Positions 6,591-6,662 of a DNA stretch of 6,662 bases are shown one piece after another (positions within the stretch are counted from its first letter, which is position 1; every line of letters starts with the position of its first letter). The position numbers and the translations under genes are program-made. The notes beneath the pieces are model-generated. The model was not told the origin of the DNA, searched no databases, and saw only the letters and a program-made list of their open reading frames with translations. Source of the DNA: an uncultured Flavobacteriaceae bacterium (GTDB taxonomy: Bacteria > Bacteroidota > Bacteroidia > Flavobacteriales > Flavobacteriaceae); contig CALITN010000167.1 of NCBI GenBank assembly GCA_938041595.1, positions 1 through 6,662 on the forward strand, read 5' to 3'.

Positions 6591-6662
6591 AGTGATGATA
6601 ATAAGTGTATTACAGATAAAAAAAGTATAAAAATATATAAAGGAAATAAACGCAATATGCGG
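6591..6662. other. AT-rich right edge, possible start of a further gene
   Basis: After the recombinase remnant the sequence is strongly A/T-rich (for example TATAAAAATATATAAAGG) with no recognisable coding. An ATG at 6657-6659, preceded by an AGGA at 6641-6644 and an A-rich stretch, could begin a plus-strand gene, but only two codons are inside the window, so nothing can be said about it. Confidence 0.3.

Noticed and set aside
1..6662. CRISPR arrays, tRNA or rRNA genes, complete insertion sequences, toxin-antitoxin or defence genes
   Set aside because: Reading both strands showed no regularly spaced repeats, cloverleaf-like segments, transposase motifs or defence-family domains. The only mobile-element trace is the recombinase fragment near the right edge.

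Overview
This window looks like a chromosomal segment from a member of the Bacteroidota, most likely a flavobacterium. That is inferred from protein character (a lipoprotein-type oligopeptidase B, a DUF5117/DUF4953-type zinc metalloprotease, a cysteine synthase-like protein with an ETTSGNTG loop), from AT-rich non-coding gaps, from starts without Shine-Dalgarno sequences, and from two perfect matches to the Bacteroidota -7 promoter element TAnnTTTG. The species cannot be fixed from the sequence alone.

Layout: three genes lie on the minus strand. From right to left they are an exported zinc metalloprotease (4967-2520), a lipoprotein S9 oligopeptidase B (2515-380) starting 4 bases after the metalloprotease stop, and the N-terminal 106 codons of a PLP-dependent cysteine synthase-family enzyme (319-1) that runs off the left edge. 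The two peptidase genes almost certainly form one translationally coupled transcription unit, and together suggest envelope-located degradation of proteins and peptides. The cysteine synthase gene follows after a 60-base gap with its own candidate promoter.

A 208-base divergent intergenic region separates these from prfB on the plus strand (5176-6274). prfB encodes peptide chain release factor 2 and must be read through a classical programmed +1 frameshift at an in-frame UGA (codon 22). A plain ORF reading misses the first part of the protein. The joined product is 365 residues, with the SPF and GGQ motifs intact.

The last ~390 bases hold no intact gene. They contain a candidate terminator at the prfB stop, an 8-bp inverted repeat, and next to it a decayed C-terminal fragment of a tyrosine recombinase (about 6441-6590). 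It keeps the tyrosine nucleophile region but has no upstream catalytic domain. The right end is very AT-rich and may lead into another gene at the edge. The window is mostly ordinary core genome. The points deserving a second look are the prfB recoding site, the integrase remnant with its adjoining inverted repeat, and the envelope-anchored oligopeptidase B with an altered S1-pocket acidic pair. I found no undescribed multi-gene system.
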